A DNA stretch of 15,969 nucleotides from Cocleimonas sp. (lineage in GTDB: Bacteria; Pseudomonadota; Gammaproteobacteria; Thiotrichales; Thiotrichaceae). Below are positions 15,955-15,969 of this stretch, piece after piece. The translations under genes were made by a program, and so were the position numbers. The stretch is from contig JAGLDQ010000143.1 of NCBI GenBank assembly GCA_023145535.1, forward strand, positions 1 through 15,969, in the 5' to 3' direction. How positions within the stretch are numbered: position 1 is the first letter of the stretch; each line of letters starts with the position of its first letter. The notes below the pieces were generated by a model, which saw only the letters and a list, made by a program, of their open reading frames with translations, was not told where the DNA came from and searched no databases.

Positions 15955-15969
15955 GGTTGCTTTCTCAGT

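Overview
The window looks like ordinary chromosome from a low-to-moderate GC gammaproteobacterium. The evidence is an ArfB close to the E. coli protein over its whole length, a GlyGly-CTERM-like tail on a secreted protease, GATC (Dam-type) sites in an upstream region, and strong AGGAGG-type ribosome binding at one gene. The combination of HppA, a DUF2339 protein and a DUF4080 radical SAM protein would fit a Thiotrichales/Beggiatoa-like lineage, but that is a guess. I see no rRNA, tRNA, CRISPR array, phage gene or intact transposase.

Left part (1-7687). The 3' part of a plus-strand gene encodes a bifunctional penicillin-binding-protein-like polypeptide whose transpeptidase motifs have decayed. 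It converges on a minus-strand group read in the order secreted zinc metallopeptidase, ClC-type anion transporter with CBS domains, polyamine-type periplasmic binding protein. The last two overlap by about 14 bases and are probably translationally coupled. The ClC protein has Tyr where most family members have the gating Glu.

Middle (7688-12324). A 321-base divergent control region holds three TAGCTA-centred palindromes spaced close to whole helical turns, two of them inside a 19-base inverted repeat. It separates the metallopeptidase from a large DUF2339 multi-span membrane protein. That protein converges, with only 11 bases between, on a cobalamin-binding-type radical SAM protein of the DUF4080 family.

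Right part (12325-15969). A minus-strand hppA, an H+-pumping pyrophosphatase of the K+-independent type, ends at a clear intrinsic hairpin terminator. Divergent from it are arfB (ribosome rescue) and a small alpha/beta-hydrolase-like gene. The hydrolase starts at the codon directly after the arfB stop and in the same reading frame. The hppA-arfB spacer carries a 10-base tandem repeat with three GATC sites one helical turn apart. The last 70 bases hold two hairpins that could be ends of an IS200/IS605-type or REP-like element.

No obvious new multi-gene system is visible. The most interesting points are the inactive-looking penicillin-binding-protein homologue, the gate-substituted ClC paired with an orphan binding protein, the in-frame arfB/hydrolase junction, and the two phased-site control regions.
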